Assembly: GCA_011526085.1 (NCBI GenBank) | Contig: WYBC01000039.1 | Coordinates: 1-64,000 of the forward strand | DNA from: Lysobacter sp. | Lineage (GTDB): Bacteria > Pseudomonadota > Gammaproteobacteria > Xanthomonadales > Xanthomonadaceae | Length of the DNA: 64,000 bases | Reading direction: 5' to 3' | Part shown: piece by piece, positions 31,458 to 40,511 of the stretch | Numbering within the stretch: the first letter of the stretch is position 1 | How the letters are laid out: each line of letters opens with the position of its first letter | Translations under genes and position numbers: made by a program | Notes under the pieces: generated by a model | Told to the model about the DNA's origin: nothing | Database searches by the model: none | Seen by the model: the letters and a program-made list of their open reading frames with translations, nothing else

Positions 31458-31670
31458 ATGAAGACGAAAACATGGGCACTGACGGCGATGATGGCGATGG
31501 CGGCGGGTCTGGGCATGTCGATGTCCTCGACCACGGCGGCGGCCGGCAACCAGTGCATCCGCGCGTGCCAGGCGGAGTACACGGCCTGCTGGTATTCGTG
31601 CACGCCCGGGCAGGGCTGGTGTTACGACCTGTGCAAGACCAACTACGAGAATTGCGTCACCGACTGCTGA
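31458..31670 (+). CDS. Small secreted Cys-rich protein, four CX3C pairs
   Basis: 70 aa. A signal peptide (about 1-28) is followed by a 40-residue domain. Its eight Cys lie at 33, 37, 44, 48, 55, 59, 66 and 70. The spacing is exactly C-x3-C-x6 repeated four times (the last without the x6). Such i, i+4 and i+11 spacing fits a helical hairpin held by disulfides, or metal binding. I recognise no family. RBS: GAGGAG before the ATG. It is followed by a second, shorter member. Confidence 0.85.
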   Translation: MKTKTWALTAMMAMAAGLGMSMSSTTAAAGNQCIRACQAEYTACWYSCTPGQGWCYDLCKTNYENCVTDC

Positions 31671-31735
31671 TCCCCGTGGCATGCGCCAGGACTCGTGTCC
31701 CGCGTGCCCGCACGTCGTCGAAAAAGGAGATCCCG

Positions 31736-31945
31736 ATGAAGCCCAGAACCTTCCTGATGTCTTCGCTGCTCGCGGTCGCGGCCGGCCTCGGCGCCGGAAC
31801 GTCCTTCGCCATCCCGCCTTCGCCGAATCCCTGCGCGGACGCGTGCTGGCGGGCGTACAGTCGCTGCATGTACGCCGGCCCGGAATTCGCGGACATCTGC
31901 GCCATGCAGCGCGAGGAGTGCCTGATGTGGTGCGCTCCGGTGTGA
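31736..31945 (+). CDS. Small secreted Cys-rich protein, paralog of the preceding gene
   Basis: 69 aa. A signal peptide (about 1-25, ending TSFA) and a mature domain with Cys at 33, 37, 44, 55, 62 and 66. The first three and C55 match its neighbour's positions exactly, but the C48 and C59 partners are missing and the last two are shifted by a four-residue deletion. Likely a duplicate of the upstream gene (65-base gap) that lost one disulfide pair. RBS: AAAGGAGA. Confidence 0.8.
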   Translation: MKPRTFLMSSLLAVAAGLGAGTSFAIPPSPNPCADACWRAYSRCMYAGPEFADICAMQREECLMWCAPV

Positions 31946-32108
31946 TGCCGCCGGTCTCCGTGGTCCCGGCAAGATCCACGGCATATCTTCATCGTTGCGA
32001 AGACGGCGGCTTCGGCAGGCCGGCGCGGGCCGGGCTGAGCGCAGCGCTTTTATGCCGCGCGTCGATCGAACGGTGCTGTCGGGGGCGGATGGCCGTGCAT
32101 CGCTGCGC

Positions 32109-32918
32109 TCAGCGCCCGCCTAGACGGAAGAACGCCGTCGCCGTCGCCGTGGTCGCGGCAGCGACGACGTCCACCGTTTCGTCGCGATCGCGCGCGAGCT
32201 CTTCGACGATGTGCGCGAGATACATCGGCTCGTTGCGCCGATGCGAGGGTTGCGGCTTCACCGTGCGCGGCAACAGATAGGGCGCGTCGGTTTCGATCAT
32301 CAGCCGGTTCGCCGGAATGTGCTTCACCAGCTCGCGCAGATGGCTGCCACGACGCTCGTCGCAGAGCCAGCCGGTGATGCCGATGTACCAGTCGCGATCG
32401 AGACAGTCGAACAGTTCCTTGCGGCTGCCGGTGAAGCAGTGCACCACCGCCGGACCCAGGCGGCCGTCGAAGTTCTTCATCATCGCGACGAAATCGTCGT
32501 GCGCGTCGCGCTGGTGCAGAAACAGTGGTTTCAAGGCATGCTGCTTGCCGAGGTCGGCCGCCAGTTGCAGCTGGCGCTCGAACGCCATCCGCTGCGCCGG
32601 ACGCGGCGAGAAATCGCGGAAATAATCCAGGCCGCATTCGCCCACCGCCACCACTTCGGGATGCGCGTGCAGTTCGCGCATCTCGGCATCGCATTCGTCG
32701 GTGTACTCGACCGCGTGGTGCGGATGCACCCCGGCGGTGGCGAACAGTTCGCCGGGAAAGGTCTGCGCGAGAATCAGCGCCCGCGGCGAATGCTCGCGAC
32801 TGGCGCCGGTGACGATCATCTTCGCCACGCCCGCAGCGCGCGCGCGCTGCAGCACCGCCTCGCGGTCGTGGTCGAAACTTTCGTGGGTGAGGTTGGCGCC
32901 GATGTCGATCAGGGTCAT
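32109..32918 (-). CDS. tatD: TatD family metal-dependent hydrolase (3'-5' DNase/RNase)
   Basis: 269 aa, close to E. coli TatD (260). Family motifs: MTLIDIGANLTHESFDHD at the start, GECGLDYFRDFSP, LHQRDAH, VVHCFTGSRKEL, GITGWLCDERRG and IETDAPYLLPR. These match TatD rather than the paralog YcfH/TatD2. It is a Mg-dependent exonuclease linked to DNA repair and quality control of Tat substrates. The frame opens far upstream, but the chosen ATG matches the family's start. Confidence 0.92.
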   Translation of the reverse strand: MTLIDIGANLTHESFDHDREAVLQRARAAGVAKMIVTGASREHSPRALILAQTFPGELFATAGVHPHHAVEYTDECDAEMRELHAHPEVVAVGECGLDYFRDFSPRPAQRMAFERQLQLAADLGKQHALKPLFLHQRDAHDDFVAMMKNFDGRLGPAVVHCFTGSRKELFDCLDRDWYIGITGWLCDERRGSHLRELVKHIPANRLMIETDAPYLLPRTVKPQPSHRRNEPMYLAHIVEELARDRDETVDVVAAATTATATAFFRLGGR

Positions 32919-33075
32919 GCGATGCGCGTGCGGCAGGGAAGGTGGCGACCATTGTACGTAAGCCGGGCGACGGGCCAGACACAACTGTTCACAACTTCGC
33001 GGTGCAGGAAGGTCAACGCCGCAACCGATCCCCGCGTTCACGGGCGCGTCCCCACCACCACAAGGAAGACGCAAC

Positions 33076-34242
33076 ATGTTCCGAACCCTTTCCGCCACCT
33101 TCATCGTCACGGCCGCCCTCGCCGCCGGACTGGGCGCCGCCGGCATCGCGCGCGCCGTGCCGGTCTACGACTTCACGCCGGTCACCGCCGAAATGCAGAG
33201 TTTCGTGCAGACCTATTCGCTCGACGGCGCTTCGCTGCGGGTCAACAAGGCCGGCAATGTCGTCTACCGCCGCGCCTTCGGCAATTACACGCTGGGCACG
33301 CGGGTCCGCATCGCTTCGGCCAGCAAGTGGCTGTCGGCGTTGACCATCGCCCGCGTGGTCGAGAAGGGCCAGCTGCGCTGGAGCGACACCGTCGGCCAGT
33401 ATTTCCCGAACGTCGAACCGGCCAAGCGCGCGATCACGCTGGAACAACTGTTCTCGCATACCAGCGGACTGCCGGGCGGCGACGATTTCTGCATGTCCAA
33501 TCCGCTGTACACGCTGGAGACCTGCGCCAACCGCATCCTGACCTCGACGATGATCGGCACGCCGGGCAAGGTCTTCTCCTACGGCGGCAATTCGATGCAG
33601 GTCGCCGGACGCATGGCCGAGCTCGCCACCGGCAAGGCCTGGGACGACATCTTCATCGCCGAGATGACCACGCCGCTGAACCTCGGCGCCACCGACTTCG
33701 CCACGTCCTCGACCGAACCGGGTTACGTGCGCACCGACAATCCGCGCATCGCCGGCGGCGTGCGCAGCACGCTGGAGGACTACGGCAAGGTCGTCGACAT
33801 GGTGCTGGCGTACGGCTGTCTGGATCTGCGGATCGATGGAGGTTGCCTGCCGGGCCGTCGTTTCCTCAGCCGCGCCACCATCGACTTCATGGCGCGCGAT
33901 CGCACCGTGGGCACCGTCGACATTTCGCGCCCGCCGACCTCGACCGGCTTCGGCTACGGCCTCGGCCAGTGGATCGATCCGAGCTCGCCGCTGATCGTGT
34001 CCAGTCCCGGCGCGTTCGGCTTCACGCCGTGGGTGGACCGCAACACCCAGGTGGCCGGCGTGTTCCTCGTCGACGACGTGAACACCCGTCTCTCGGACGA
34101 CATCACCGACATCCGGCTGATGGTCAACGCCGTCACCGCCGACGGCCAGGGCCGCCGGATCGCGATGCCGAAGGCGCGTCCGTCGTCGAGCGCGACACCC
34201 GCGAAGTCCCCGGTACGGACACGCGTGCCGCAGACGCGCTGA
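33076..34242 (+). CDS. Beta-lactamase-family serine hydrolase, secreted
   Basis: 388 aa. A signal peptide (about 1-27, AARA-V) precedes a class C beta-lactamase/D-alanyl-D-alanine-carboxypeptidase fold (COG1680). The SxxK motif is ASASKWLSA at about 81-84, and a Tyr region is SYGGN. Two cysteine pairs (CMSNPLYTLETC and YGCLDLRIDGGC) can make disulfides. The C-terminal tail (about 355-388) is Pro/Ser/Arg-rich and likely disordered. The substrate may be an ester, lactone or peptide. A terminator follows directly. Confidence 0.82.
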   Translation: MFRTLSATFIVTAALAAGLGAAGIARAVPVYDFTPVTAEMQSFVQTYSLDGASLRVNKAGNVVYRRAFGNYTLGTRVRIASASKWLSALTIARVVEKGQLRWSDTVGQYFPNVEPAKRAITLEQLFSHTSGLPGGDDFCMSNPLYTLETCANRILTSTMIGTPGKVFSYGGNSMQVAGRMAELATGKAWDDIFIAEMTTPLNLGATDFATSSTEPGYVRTDNPRIAGGVRSTLEDYGKVVDMVLAYGCLDLRIDGGCLPGRRFLSRATIDFMARDRTVGTVDISRPPTSTGFGYGLGQWIDPSSPLIVSSPGAFGFTPWVDRNTQVAGVFLVDDVNTRLSDDITDIRLMVNAVTADGQGRRIAMPKARPSSSATPAKSPVRTRVPQTR

Positions 34243-34253
34243 GTCCATCGACG

Positions 34254-34288
34254 CGGAGGGGATCACGCCCGAGGCGGGATCCCCTCCG
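34254..34288 (+). terminator. Hairpin after the beta-lactamase-family gene
   Basis: CGGAGGGGATC (34254-34264) pairs with GATCCCCTCCG (34278-34288) with a 13-base loop, 12 bases past the stop. There is no T-tract. Confidence 0.6.
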
Positions 34289-34299
34289 TCACATCCTTG

Positions 34300-34539
34300 C
34301 TACGACGCAGGATCGATCAGTGCGAACCGGGGTTGCAGGCGGCCGTCGATCTCGATCCGCTCGACGAACATCGCGTACGGCCGCACCCACAGCGCGCCCT
34401 CGCCGTAGAGCGCGCGATACAGCACATGCGGTTCCAGCGTCTCGCTGTGGCGGACGACGTCGACGACGTCGTATTCGCCGCCCTTGTAGTGGCGGTAGCG
34501 GCCCGGCATCAGGGTCGGCAGCGGGGAAAGGGTGTTCAT
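34300..34539 (-). CDS. DUF1653 domain protein
   Basis: 79 aa. The core GRYRHYKGGEYDVVDVVRHSETLEPHVLYRALYGEG ... WVRPYAMFVERI is the DUF1653 signature. Found in many proteobacteria, it is of unknown function and often appears as a fusion to nucleases or lyases. Start: the ATG after GAGGACCGC. An alternative upstream ATG would add 48 residues lying over repeated CCACGAAAAAC sequence and is unlikely. No partner gene is apparent. Confidence 0.85.
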   Translation of the reverse strand: MNTLSPLPTLMPGRYRHYKGGEYDVVDVVRHSETLEPHVLYRALYGEGALWVRPYAMFVERIEIDGRLQPRFALIDPAS

Positions 34540-34645
34540 TGCGATGCGGTCCTCGAACGGGTCGACAGGTATCCGTGCGGATGTCGCGGACAGTATGCGA
34601 CCACGGAAGCGGCCACGAAAAACCTCTACAAAAGACGTCCACGAA

Positions 34646-34673
34646 AAACGCCGGCGGTGACCCGCCGGCGTTT
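34646..34673 (-). terminator. Rho-independent terminator of the endonuclease gene
   Basis: A 12-bp perfect stem AAACGCCGGCGG (34646-34657), CCGCCGGCGTTT (34662-34673), loop TGAC, followed on the minus strand by TTTTTCG. It lies 26 bases past the endonuclease stop codon. Confidence 0.9.
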
Positions 34674-34699
34674 CGTCGTGCATCGCGATGTCCCGCGAA

Positions 34700-36439
34700 T
34701 CAGTTCAGCTGGCAGGATGCCGGCTTGGCCGAGGTGAACAGGCTCGAGGTGGCCCATTCCGGGTGATCGATGAACGGGTTGCGGTTGCCCTGGAAGCTGT
34801 AGATCACTTCGTTGCGCTCCACTTCGGCGGCATCCGGCGGATCGGCCTGGTGCCAGGCGAGCAGCGTGGACAGCAGGCCCATGTAGGCCGGCGAGCTGGA
34901 GGTGGCGACGATCAGGCTGGCGTTGTCGGTGAGTTCCAGGTCCGGTTCGCTCTGGCCGGTGGTCGGATGGGTGCCGCCTTCGTAGCGGATCGCCATGTAC
35001 AGCACCGCGCGCGCCATGTCGCCCTTGCGCTTGCCCCAGGTCTGGAAGACGCTGCCGTTGAACCAGTTGGAGTTGCCGGGATACACGCCGCTGCCGCCGC
35101 CCGCGCCGTTGTAGACCTCGGTCACGCGTTCGGTGCAGCCGCTGCAATTGCCGTACGGCTTGTTGCCGCGATCGGCGTTGTAGTTGGCGTCGGACAGATA
35201 CAGCATGTGGGTGTCGGTGTGCGGCGAGTTGGGCAGGCCCAGATTGCCGGTTTCCGCGCTGAAGCCCAGCGACTTCGGCCAGGTGTGTTCGCGGTTGTAC
35301 TTGTTGGTCGAGCTGGCGCCGGCGCGATCGGTGACCTTGGCGTAGCTGCGGTTGCGATACACGTCCAGGATGCGGCCCGAGTTCAACGGATCTTCGTCGG
35401 CGATTTCCAGGATCGTCCAGGTGTTGGTGGTGCCGCCGCTGTACGGATACGCGGTGTGGCCCTTGATCGTGGCGTGCAGCGAGCAGCGCAGCTGCGACGG
35501 GCTGCTGGTGTTGACCTTCGAGTAGTAGCCGGTGCCGCCACCGCCGCCCGAGGCGACGTTGAAGTTCACCACCGTGTCGGCGGTCGGATTGAGGCCGCCG
35601 GCATCGGTGATGCGGCTGGCGACCGCAGTCAGGGTGCAGGCTTCGCCGGCCACCAGCGCGGTGCCGGTGCTGATGTTGAAGCTGGTGCCGCTGGCGGGCT
35701 GGATCAGCGAAACGCCGCCGGAGGTCGCGCAGGTCAGCGTGAAGGGATTGGGGCTGGTGGTGACGCTTTCGCTGAAGGTGATGTTGAGGTCGCCGGCCGC
35801 CGGGAAGTTGGTGGCGCCGTTCGCCGGCGTGGTCGAGACGACCGTGGGCGGCGTGTTCGGGGAGCTGAAGGTCTGACCGGTGTTGCAGGCGCCGAAGGTG
35901 GCGGTGGCCGGGGCCTGCCAGCTGAAGTTGCTGTAGCTGGTGCCGGTGCCGGCGAGACGCAGCGAGCGGCCGGCCGGATCGGAACCGGTTTCGGAAACCG
36001 ACAGATTGGTGCTGGTGAGACCCGCCGCCGGACCGTTGCTGGCCTTGATCTGGCCTTCGTAGCTGATGAACTGCACGACCTGGCCGCTGGGGTTCACCAG
36101 GGCGATGCCGTCGTTGGAGCCATTCTGGATGCCGTTGGTGGCGTAGCTCAGCGTCGCGATGCGCACCTGCGAACCGCAGGTGACCAGGCTGCCGGCAGGC
36201 ACGAGGTCGTTGTCGTAGGTGACGGCGGCGGTCGGCGTCGAGCCGTTGTACAGATAGACGCGGTAGCTGCTCAGCGTTTCGCCGGCGGTGGCGACGACTT
36301 CGATGCGCTCGCCGGTATCGCCGGACGAGGTGGAATCGTCATAGTGGAATTCGTTGATGAAAACATCGGCCTGGGCGGCGCCGGATGCGAGCAGCAGGGC
36401 GCAGGCCAAGGGTGACACCGTGGACAACACACGCGACAT
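34700..36439 (-). CDS. Secreted lamin-tail / Big_5 / endonuclease I (EndA family) protein
   Basis: 579 aa. A signal peptide (about 1-24), a lamin-tail-like domain (about 25-165, DVFINEFHYDD ...), an Ig-like Big_5 domain (about 190-300, from TPPTVVSTTPANGATNF), a Gly linker, then an endonuclease I domain (about 320-579) with the active-site helix YNREHTWPKS and paired Cys (NCSGC, RCSLH). EndA-type enzymes are unspecific secreted nucleases used to degrade extracellular DNA. Lamin-tail fusions to EndA or phosphatases are widespread in secreted bacterial nucleases. Start: first ATG giving a Sec signal; upstream frame lacks similarity. Confidence 0.9.
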   Translation of the reverse strand: MSRVLSTVSPLACALLLASGAAQADVFINEFHYDDSTSSGDTGERIEVVATAGETLSSYRVYLYNGSTPTAAVTYDNDLVPAGSLVTCGSQVRIATLSYATNGIQNGSNDGIALVNPSGQVVQFISYEGQIKASNGPAAGLTSTNLSVSETGSDPAGRSLRLAGTGTSYSNFSWQAPATATFGACNTGQTFSSPNTPPTVVSTTPANGATNFPAAGDLNITFSESVTTSPNPFTLTCATSGGVSLIQPASGTSFNISTGTALVAGEACTLTAVASRITDAGGLNPTADTVVNFNVASGGGGGTGYYSKVNTSSPSQLRCSLHATIKGHTAYPYSGGTTNTWTILEIADEDPLNSGRILDVYRNRSYAKVTDRAGASSTNKYNREHTWPKSLGFSAETGNLGLPNSPHTDTHMLYLSDANYNADRGNKPYGNCSGCTERVTEVYNGAGGGSGVYPGNSNWFNGSVFQTWGKRKGDMARAVLYMAIRYEGGTHPTTGQSEPDLELTDNASLIVATSSSPAYMGLLSTLLAWHQADPPDAAEVERNEVIYSFQGNRNPFIDHPEWATSSLFTSAKPASCQLN

Positions 36440-36740
36440 AAGCTGGGTCTCTTCGTTGGGATGGATGGAACAGGCACGTCCTGGGCGTGTTCCGATTGCA
36501 GGCCCGACAACCCCCGGCCCGCAGGACTGACGACGCGGCCCCCTGACCGCGCGGGCGGTCCGCACCCGGCGGACCGCGATCGATCGGGAGCGTCACGCTC
36601 CCGATGAAGGACGGGGCAATCTAGCCGAGGTCTGTGACAGCCGCCACCGGATTCGCATACCGGCCCGTATCGGCCCGACGGACGGCAGGCGCGGCACCGC
36701 GCCGGAACCGGGGCTTGCCGCGGCTGTTAGCCTTGTCCGG
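36440..36740. other. Divergent intergenic region between endA-like gene and hrpB
   Basis: 301 bases with no supported gene. It contains one hairpin, ATCGGGAGCG (36583-36592) with CGCTCCCGAT (36596-36605), before a CCGGCGGACCGC segment, and the promoters of two divergent genes, which I cannot place. Frames here are translated shadow. Confidence 0.65.
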
Positions 36741-39266
36741 ATGACCCCGCACGACGCCTTTCCCATCGCCAGCCTGCTGCCGGACATCCGGCGTTCGCTG
36801 GCCGAACATCCGCGGCTCGTCCTCGAAGCGCCGCCGGGCGCCGGCAAGACCACCCAGGTGCCGCTGGCGCTGCTGGATGCCGACTGGCTGGGCGGCCGCA
36901 GGATCGTGATGCTGGAACCGCGCCGGGTGGCGGCGCGCGCGGCCGCGCAGTTCATGGCGAAACAGCTCGGCGAAGCGGTGGGCGAGACCGTCGGCTACCG
37001 CATCCGCTTCGAGAACAGGACTTCGGCGAAGACCCGGGTCGAGGTGGTCACCGAAGGCATCCTGACCCGGATGCTGCAGGATGATCCGATGCTCGAGGCG
37101 GTCGGCGCCGTGCTGTTCGACGAATGCCACGAACGCCATCTCGCCGGCGATCTCGGCCTGGCCCTGGCGCTCGATGTGCAGGCCGGTCTGCGCGACGATC
37201 TGCGGATCGTCGCGATGTCGGCGACGCTCGACGGCGACCGCCTGGCGAAGGTGCTGGACGCGCCGCGGCTGTCCAGCGCCGGCCGCAGCTTTCCGGTGCG
37301 CATCGCCCACTTCGCCGCGCGCCGCGACGAAGCGCTGGAGCATCAGGTGAAGCGCGCGGTCGAACACGCGCTCGCCGGGCATCCCGGCGATGTGCTGGTG
37401 TTTCTCCCGGGGCAGCGCGAGATCGGCAAGGTGCAGGCGTTGCTGGCCGATGTCGCCGCCGCTGCCGCCGTCGACGTGCTCGCCCTGCACGGCGAGCTCC
37501 CCGTCGAACAGCAGTCGCGCGTGCTGCAGCCGGCCGAGGATGGCCGACGTCGCGTGGTGCTGGCGACCAACGTCGCCGAATCCAGCGTGACCCTGCCGGG
37601 CGTGCGCGTGGTGATCGACAGCGGTCTCGCGCGCGAGCCGCGCTACGACCCCAACAGCGGTTTTTCGCGGCTGGACGTGGTGAGCATCGCGCAGTCTTCC
37701 GCGGATCAGCGCGCAGGCCGCGCAGGCCGCGTCGCCGAAGGCTGGGCCTACCGGCTGTGGCCGGAGTCGCAGCGGCTGGAACCGCAGCGACGGCCGGAGA
37801 TCGCGCAGGTGGAGCTGGCCGCGCTGGCGCTGGAACTCGCGGCCTGGGGCAGCGATGCGCTGTGCTTCATCGACCCGCCGCCGACCGGCGCGATGGCCGC
37901 CGCGCGCGATCTGCTGCAGCGGCTCGGCGCGCTGGACGCCGCTCGCGCGATCACACCGCTCGGACGCAGGATGCTGACGATCGGCACGCATCCGCGACTC
38001 GCGGCGATGCTGCTGTCGACCGACGACGATATCGAAACCGCGCTCGCATGCGACATCGCCGCGCTGGTGGAGGCGCGCGATCCGCTGCGCGCGCCGCCGG
38101 GCACCGGCCGCAGCGATGCGCTGGCCGCACGCTGGCAGGCGTTGGCCGCATTCCGTGGCGGGCGGGCACCGGCCGAGGCTTCGCGGTCGTCGCTGCAGGC
38201 GATCGATGCGGCGGCGGCGCAGTGGCGCCGTCGCCTGCGCTGCACCACGAAACCGCCGGCGAGCGTACCCGCGCATGCGCTGGGCGACCTGCTCGCGCAC
38301 GCGTTTCCCGACCGCATCGGCCATCGCCACGGCGGCGATCTTCGCCGCTATCCGCTGGCCAACGGACGCATGGCGCAGTTGTTCGACGACAGCGCGCTGA
38401 TCGGCGAACCATGGATCGTCGCCTGCGATCTGCGCTTCGAGGCGAAGGACGCGAAAGTGCTGCGCGCCGCGCCGGTCGACGAACTGCGGCTGCGCCGCGA
38501 TTTCCCGTCGCGGTTCTCCGATCGCGACGAAGTGCGCTGGGACGACGGCAGACGCGCCCTGGTCGCCGAACGCGTGCAGCGCTTCGACAGCATCGTGCTC
38601 GATGCGCGGCCCGCCGGCCGGGTCGATCCCGCGCAGGCGGCGCAGGCACTGACCGATGCGGTACGCGCGCTCGGGCTCGATGCGCTGCCGTGGCGCGAGT
38701 CGCTGGCGCAGTGGCGCGCGCGGGTGCGCTGCCTGCGCGCGTGGATGCCCGAACTCGCGCTGCCGGATCTGTCCGACGACGCGCTGCTCGCTTCGCTCGA
38801 CGCGTGGCTGAAGCCCGCCTTCGCCGGCAAGACCCGGCTCGACGCGCTGAGCGAGGACGATCTCGGCGATGCGCTGAAATCCGGCATCGACTGGTCGCTG
38901 CGACAGCGCATCGACATGCTCGCACCGACCCGGATCGTGGTCCCGTCGGGCATGGAGCGCAAGATCGAATACGCCTACGACGCCGCGATCGACGCGCCGC
39001 AACCGCCGGTGCTCGCGGTGAAACTGCAGGAGCTGTTCGGCCTCGCCGATACCCCGCACGTCGCCGACGGCCGCGTCGCGGTGGTGCTGCACCTGCTGTC
39101 GCCGGGCGGCAAACCGCTGCAGATCACCCGCGACCTGCGCAGCTTCTGGGAACGCACGTACCCGGAAGTGAAGAAGGAAATGAAGGGGCGGTATCCGAAG
39201 CATCCGTGGCCGGACGATCCCTGGAGCGCGACCGCGACGCATCGGGCGAAGCCGCGCGGGACGTGA
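36741..39266 (+). CDS. hrpB: ATP-dependent helicase HrpB (DEAH family)
   Basis: 841 aa, near the usual about 810-840. Motif I APPGAGKTTQ, Ia MLEPRRVAARAAA, II FDECHER (DECH box), III SATLDGD, VI QRAGRAGR, then the HA2-like and HrpB C-terminal domains ending WPDDPWSATATHRAKPRG. The ending is typical of HrpB. It is an RNA helicase-like protein of uncertain role. It is expressed alone, divergent from the endonuclease gene. Confidence 0.95.
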   Translation: MTPHDAFPIASLLPDIRRSLAEHPRLVLEAPPGAGKTTQVPLALLDADWLGGRRIVMLEPRRVAARAAAQFMAKQLGEAVGETVGYRIRFENRTSAKTRVEVVTEGILTRMLQDDPMLEAVGAVLFDECHERHLAGDLGLALALDVQAGLRDDLRIVAMSATLDGDRLAKVLDAPRLSSAGRSFPVRIAHFAARRDEALEHQVKRAVEHALAGHPGDVLVFLPGQREIGKVQALLADVAAAAAVDVLALHGELPVEQQSRVLQPAEDGRRRVVLATNVAESSVTLPGVRVVIDSGLAREPRYDPNSGFSRLDVVSIAQSSADQRAGRAGRVAEGWAYRLWPESQRLEPQRRPEIAQVELAALALELAAWGSDALCFIDPPPTGAMAAARDLLQRLGALDAARAITPLGRRMLTIGTHPRLAAMLLSTDDDIETALACDIAALVEARDPLRAPPGTGRSDALAARWQALAAFRGGRAPAEASRSSLQAIDAAAAQWRRRLRCTTKPPASVPAHALGDLLAHAFPDRIGHRHGGDLRRYPLANGRMAQLFDDSALIGEPWIVACDLRFEAKDAKVLRAAPVDELRLRRDFPSRFSDRDEVRWDDGRRALVAERVQRFDSIVLDARPAGRVDPAQAAQALTDAVRALGLDALPWRESLAQWRARVRCLRAWMPELALPDLSDDALLASLDAWLKPAFAGKTRLDALSEDDLGDALKSGIDWSLRQRIDMLAPTRIVVPSGMERKIEYAYDAAIDAPQPPVLAVKLQELFGLADTPHVADGRVAVVLHLLSPGGKPLQITRDLRSFWERTYPEVKKEMKGRYPKHPWPDDPWSATATHRAKPRGT

Positions 39267-39474
39267 TTTCCGCGACGCGACGCCGCGAACGTCGCGCGAA
39301 ATACACGATCAGCACGGGCAGCTCGCACGAAAATCGCCATGAAAACGCGCGTTTGGCGCCAATCTGAATCATCACGGACATGCGAAACGTGCCGCATCCG
39401 GACGCGTGCGATCCCGCGACAGAATGCGACCACACCGCGGCATGGCCGCACCGAGTACGAGGAGTCCCATCGCC

Positions 39475-39855
39475 ATGAACACGATCGACCGGCTTTCCGG
39501 CCACAGCATCGCACTCGCCCATCGCACCCGCAGCGGCCTGGAGGCCGCGTCCTCCCACCTGCCGCAATGGCTGAGCGCGGGCGCGGCGCTGTCGCTCGCC
39601 CGCAGCGGAACCAAGGTCGCCACCACGCTGGTGCGCCGGAATCCGGCGGCGGCCGTGGCGATCGGCGTGCTCGGCGTCGGCGTGCTGGCGTATCGCATGT
39701 ACCGCAAGCGCGCGAACGCATTCGATGCCGCGACGGCAGACGACGGCGTGACGGCGGACGTCGCCGCGGAGAACAAGAGCAGGGAAGTGCGGGCCGTGCG
39801 CAAGCGCGCGCAGCGCAAGACGACGGCATCGAAGGCCGCACGCGGCGAGGCGTGA
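39475..39855 (+). CDS. Small hypothetical membrane protein
   Basis: 126 aa, with a GAGGAG site ahead of the ATG. One probable membrane helix in the middle (AAAVAIGVLGVGVLAYRMY), flanked by a charged, Ala-rich tail (EVRAVRKRAQRKTTASKAARGEA). I see no family. The basic tail could contact nucleic acid or phospholipids at the cytosolic face. Found downstream of hrpB, 208 bases away, with its own start site. Confidence 0.6.
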   Translation: MNTIDRLSGHSIALAHRTRSGLEAASSHLPQWLSAGAALSLARSGTKVATTLVRRNPAAAVAIGVLGVGVLAYRMYRKRANAFDAATADDGVTADVAAENKSREVRAVRKRAQRKTTASKAARGEA

Positions 39856-39893
39856 CCCCGCGCCTCCGGAACCGGCGCGCCGAACCTGTTGCT

Positions 39894-40445
39894 TCAATCC
39901 CGCGCCGCGCGCCAGGCGCCCGGCGCCAGATCGCCCAGTGACCAGTCGCCGATCGCCACGCGCACCAGCCGCAGCGTCGGCAATCCCACGGCCGCGGTCA
40001 TCCGCCGCACCTGGCGGTTGCGGCCCTCGCGGATCGCGATCTCCAGCCACGCATCCGGCACGGTCTTGCGCACCCGTACCGGCGGGTCGCGCGGCCACAG
40101 CGTCGGCATCTCGGCATCGATGTCGATCCGGCGGACCTGCGCGGGCCGGGTGGGACCGTCGTTGAGCACGATGCCGCGACGCAGCGCATCGAGCTGTTCC
40201 GGCTGCGGATCGCCCTCCACCTGCACGCGGTAGGTTTTCGCGCGCTTGTGCCGCGGATCGGTGATGCGGTGCGCCAGCCCGCCATCGTCGGTGAGCAGCA
40301 GCAGGCCTTCGCTGTCGTGATCGAGCCGCCCGGCCGGATACACGCCAGCCGGCAATCCGAAGCCCGCAAGCGTCGGCCGCGGCGGCAGCGAGCGGTCGGT
40401 GAACTGGCAGAGCACGCCATACGGCTTGTTGAACGCGATCAGCAT
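39894..40445 (-). CDS. rluE: 23S rRNA pseudouridine synthase RluE-type (RsuA family)
   Basis: 183 aa. The catalytic aspartate is in AGRLDHDSEGLLLLT (D42), and the family ends in GRNRQVRRMTAAVGLPTLRLVR. The sequence tracks E. coli RluE closely (FNKPYGVLCQFTD, WPRDPPVRVRKTVPDAWLEIAI). Lacking the N-terminal S4 domain, it belongs to the RluE/RsuA small-type group. It isomerises one uridine in 23S rRNA (U2457 in E. coli). The ATG is the first one compatible with similarity. Confidence 0.9.
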   Translation of the reverse strand: MLIAFNKPYGVLCQFTDRSLPPRPTLAGFGLPAGVYPAGRLDHDSEGLLLLTDDGGLAHRITDPRHKRAKTYRVQVEGDPQPEQLDALRRGIVLNDGPTRPAQVRRIDIDAEMPTLWPRDPPVRVRKTVPDAWLEIAIREGRNRQVRRMTAAVGLPTLRLVRVAIGDWSLGDLAPGAWRAARD

Positions 40446-40511
40446 CGCCGGCCGCCACCATCGCGCGCCGGGCCTATGCTGTGCGCAGGCCACTTTTTCG
40501 CGAGCACCGCC

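Noticed and set aside
34611-34649. Repeated CCACGAAAAAC near the DUF1653 gene as CRISPR-like
   Set aside because: Only two copies, no spacer pattern; likely terminator context.
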